Below, one piece after another: positions 61,880 to 64,000 of a DNA stretch of 64,000 bases (position 1 is its first letter; each line of letters opens with the position of its first letter). This DNA comes from Pseudomonas sp. DNDY-54 (lineage in GTDB: Bacteria; Pseudomonadota; Gammaproteobacteria; Pseudomonadales; Pseudomonadaceae). The notes beneath the pieces were generated by a model, which saw only the letters and a list, made by a program, of their open reading frames with translations, was not told where the DNA came from and made no database searches. Where the stretch lies: contig NZ_CP082271.1 in assembly GCF_019880365.1 (NCBI RefSeq), positions 1,984,001 to 2,048,000 of the forward strand, in the 5' to 3' direction. The translations under genes and the position numbers were made by a program.

Positions 61880-62638
61880 TTAGTGTGCTTGATGGTCGCC
61901 TATAAATTTGCTCAGGAACTGCCTCGTGCGTTCGTGCTTCGGGGCGCTAAGCAACTGCCTCGCGTCGCCCTGTTCGACGATTACCCCGTCATCGATGAAG
62001 ATCGCCCTGTCGGCCACGTCGCGGGCGAAGCTCATCTCGTGGGTGACGATGACCATGGTGCGCTTTTCCTCGGCCAGGCCGCGGATAGTCGCGAGCACTT
62101 CACCGACCAGTTCCGGATCAAGCGCAGAGGTCGGTTCGTCGAACAGGATTACGTCCGGCTGCATGGCCAGCGCGCGGGCAATCGCCACGCGCTGTTGCTG
62201 GCCCCCGGAGAGGCGTTTGGGGTAGGCGTCTTCCTTGCCACCCAGGCCGACCTTGGCCAGCAAGGCGCGGCCGCGCTCGAGCGCCTCGGTCCGTGGCTCT
62301 TTCTTCACGTGCACCGGGCCTTCGATTACATTCTCAAGAGCGGTGCGATGGGGGAACAGGTTGAAGCTCTGAAATACGAAGCCGACGTGTTGGCGCAGCT
62401 CGCGGATCAGCCCTTGCTGCGCTTTGAGCGGTTGATCGGCGTCAATGTGGATCGCACCGACGCTAATCTGCCCGCCGCTGGGTTGCTCCAGCAGATTGAG
62501 GCAGCGCAGCAGGGTGGTCTTGCCCGAACCGCTGGGGCCGATGATCACCAGCACCTCACCGGGGGCTATGTCGAGGTCGATGCCCTTGAGCACCTCTTGG
62601 CCCTTGAAAGATTTTCTCAGGTTGCGCACGGAAATCAT
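61880..62638 (-). CDS. tcyN: L-cystine-type ABC importer ATPase (TcyN)
   Basis: 252 residues, single ATPase domain: Walker A GPSGSGKTT, signature LSGGQQQRV, Walker B VILFDEPTSALD. The start MISVRNLRKSFKGQEVLKGI is typical of polar amino-acid importers. The adjoining binding protein is TcyJ-like, so cystine is the probable substrate. ATG at 62638 overlaps the permease stop by one base (TGATG). Confidence 0.9.
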   Translation of the reverse strand: MISVRNLRKSFKGQEVLKGIDLDIAPGEVLVIIGPSGSGKTTLLRCLNLLEQPSGGQISVGAIHIDADQPLKAQQGLIRELRQHVGFVFQSFNLFPHRTALENVIEGPVHVKKEPRTEALERGRALLAKVGLGGKEDAYPKRLSGGQQQRVAIARALAMQPDVILFDEPTSALDPELVGEVLATIRGLAEEKRTMVIVTHEMSFARDVADRAIFIDDGVIVEQGDARQLLSAPKHERTRQFLSKFIGDHQAH

Positions 62639-63306
62639 CAGGCGTCCTGCTCGTGACGGTTGACCCTGTCTTCCAGGCGTCCCTGGAAGTAGGCCAGCAC
62701 GCTGGCCAGCAACCAGTAGATCAGCGCGGCGGCCAGGTACATCGTGAAAATTTCGAATGTGCGTGCGGTGATCAGCTGAGCCTGGCGAAACAGCTCCGGC
62801 ACTTGGATAGTGGCGGCCAAAGCGGTGTCCTTGACCAGCGAGATGAAGCTATTGCCCAGCGGGGGCAGGGCGGTACGCGCCGCTTGCGGCAGGATGGCCC
62901 GGTACAGGGTCTGCGCGCGGCTCATGCCGATACTGGCGGCCGCTTCCCACTGGCCATGGTCAATGGACGCGATAGCGGCGCGCAGGATCTCAGCGGTATA
63001 GGCCGCCATGTTCAGCGAGAAACCGATCAGCGCGGCAGGCAGCGGATCGAGCTGAATGCCCAGTTGCGGCAGGCCGTAATAAATCATGAACAACTGCACC
63101 AGCAACGGCGTGCCTCGGAAGAACGATACATAGACACGCGCCAGCCACTGCAGCGGCCAGAAACCGTACAGCCGCAGCAGGGCCAAGCCAAAGCCCAGCA
63201 GCAGGCCAAAGAACATCCCGCCCAGACTTAGCACCACGGTCCACCACGCGCCTTTGAGCAAGAAGGGCAGCGAGTCCAGCACCAACTGCAGGCTGTCGTC
63301 GATCAT
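62638..63306 (-). CDS. tcyL: L-cystine-type ABC importer permease (TcyL)
   Basis: 222 residues with about five membrane helices. YVSFFRGTPLLVQLFMIYYG and EAAASIGMSRAQTLYRAILPQA are the His/Glu/Gln-type permease signatures, and SLGGMFFGLLLGFGLALLRLYG adds a membrane segment. It forms the channel with the ATPase. ATG at 63306 overlaps the binding-protein stop by four bases (ATGA). Confidence 0.92.
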   Translation of the reverse strand: MIDDSLQLVLDSLPFLLKGAWWTVVLSLGGMFFGLLLGFGLALLRLYGFWPLQWLARVYVSFFRGTPLLVQLFMIYYGLPQLGIQLDPLPAALIGFSLNMAAYTAEILRAAIASIDHGQWEAAASIGMSRAQTLYRAILPQAARTALPPLGNSFISLVKDTALAATIQVPELFRQAQLITARTFEIFTMYLAAALIYWLLASVLAYFQGRLEDRVNRHEQDA

Positions 63307-64000
63307 TGCGTGACGTCAGCTCCGAACCATTTCTCGGACAGCTTTTTCAGGGTGCCGTCGGCGCGCAGCTTGGCAATAGCGGCGTCGATAGCGGCGAGCA
63401 GTTGCGGGTTGCCCTTGCGCAGCGCGATGCCGGATTCCTGGCGGGAGAAGGCGTCGCCGGCTACAGCAAGGCGATCGCCGGTTTTTTCAACCATTTCGAA
63501 GGCAGCCAGACGGTCGACCAGGATCACGTCAATGCGACCGACGTTGAGGTCTTGAAACTTGGTCGGGTCATCGTCGTAGGTGCGGATATCGGCTTGTGGC
63601 ACGTTCTCTTTGAGCCACTGTTCGTAGTTGGTGCCGAGACCCACCCCGACCTTCTTGCCAGCGAGGTCAGCGGCACTCTTGATCCGGTCGGCATCGGCCT
63701 TGCGCGTGAGGGCCTGGATGCCGGAGAGGGTGTATGGGGTAGAGAAATCGTACTTTTGTTTGCGTTCCTCGGAGATGGTCACTTGGTTGATCACCACATC
63801 CAGGCGTTTGGATTCCAAGGCGGCGAGGATACCGTCCCACTTGGTTGGCTGGAACTCGGCCTTAACCCCCAATTCCTCGGCAAGCGCGTTGGCGAGATCC
63901 ACCTCGAAGCCGGTCAACTGGCCTTTTTCGTCCTGAAAATTGAAAGGCGGGTAGGTGCCTTCCAGGCCGACTTTGAGGGAGCCGTTGGCCTTGACCTCCT
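63303..64000 (-). CDS. tcyJ: L-cystine-binding protein (TcyJ/FliY type), 5'-truncated by the window edge
   Basis: The visible ~231 residues start mid-protein: LKVGLEGTYPPFNFQDEKGQ, then LTGFEVDLANALAEELGVKA and LDVVINQVTISEERKQKYDF. This matches E. coli TcyJ/FliY closely, from memory, and the signal peptide lies beyond 64000. It delivers cystine to TcyL-TcyN in the periplasm. The location near cysI suits a sulfur-supply role. Confidence 0.93.
   Translation of the reverse strand, partial: EVKANGSLKVGLEGTYPPFNFQDEKGQLTGFEVDLANALAEELGVKAEFQPTKWDGILAALESKRLDVVINQVTISEERKQKYDFSTPYTLSGIQALTRKADADRIKSAADLAGKKVGVGLGTNYEQWLKENVPQADIRTYDDDPTKFQDLNVGRIDVILVDRLAAFEMVEKTGDRLAVAGDAFSRQESGIALRKGNPQLLAAIDAAIAKLRADGTLKKLSEKWFGADVTQ

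Noticed and set aside
61883..62656. 257-residue frame on the plus strand opposite tcyN
   Set aside because: Opposite an ABC ATPase with all motifs intact; no ribosome site or recognisable domain.
1..64000. Search by eye for CRISPR arrays, tRNA, rRNA, insertion sequences or prophage genes
   Set aside because: No regularly spaced direct repeats, no T-loop-like GGTTCGAATCC segments in intergenic DNA, and no transposase or phage-like proteins were found.

Overview
The window is Pseudomonas-type gammaproteobacterial chromosome. The right two thirds keep the gene order I recall for the P. aeruginosa PA1800-PA1838 block (tig, clpP, clpX, lon, hupB, ppiD, fabI, npp, mltD, gloB, rnhA, dnaQ, ldcA, nudC, sohB, cysI). 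Short GTGGGCTGAAGCCCAC-type palindromes after pcaF and the presence of a type II polyester hydrolase suggest a Stutzerimonas or Halopseudomonas-like member of the Pseudomonadaceae. The genus is inferred; no rRNA or tRNA gene is present to settle it.

Layout. 1-4.9 kb: beta-ketoadipate genes, with pcaR (5'-truncated by the window), a PcaR operator, pcaI-pcaJ-pcaF, a repeat cluster and pcaD. 5-22.3 kb: an accessory-looking stretch with a secreted tannase/MHETase-family esterase, a CPA1 Na+/H+ antiporter, an unknown protein, a secreted PETase-like polyester hydrolase, an AraC regulator, an MHYT-PAS hybrid histidine kinase, a signal-peptide-bearing SDR with an NTP/NDP-exchanger-like transporter and a divergent LysR regulator, a dctPQM TRAP transporter, a conserved hypothetical and a DoxX protein. 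22.6-31.9 kb: protein folding and quality control (tig, clpP, clpX, lon, hupB, ppiD) and fabI. 31.9-39.4 kb: the nppA1A2BCD peptide-type ABC importer, whose last gene overlaps fabI. 39.4-58.5 kb: housekeeping genes (HDOD protein, mltD, gloB, methyltransferase, rnhA, dnaQ, ldcA, crotonase, an HPt-like protein, nudC, TauE permease, SDR, APH-like kinase, SCP2, phosphatase, sohB, acuI). 58.6-64 kb: sulfur genes (DUF934-cysI, a tcyJLN cystine importer cut by the window end) and two very small genes.

How they may work together. The notable combination is two secreted hydrolases of the families that contain Ideonella PETase and MHETase, about 3 kb apart and beside the pca genes that finish protocatechuate/catechol breakdown, with a TRAP-type carboxylate importer further along. 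This could be an aromatic-polyester or plant-ester use island (cutin, suberin, ferulate esters, possibly PET). The family assignments rest on visible motifs; the pathway link is inference, and no terephthalate dioxygenase or MHET-specific gene is in the window.

No CRISPR array, insertion sequence, prophage, rRNA or tRNA gene was seen.
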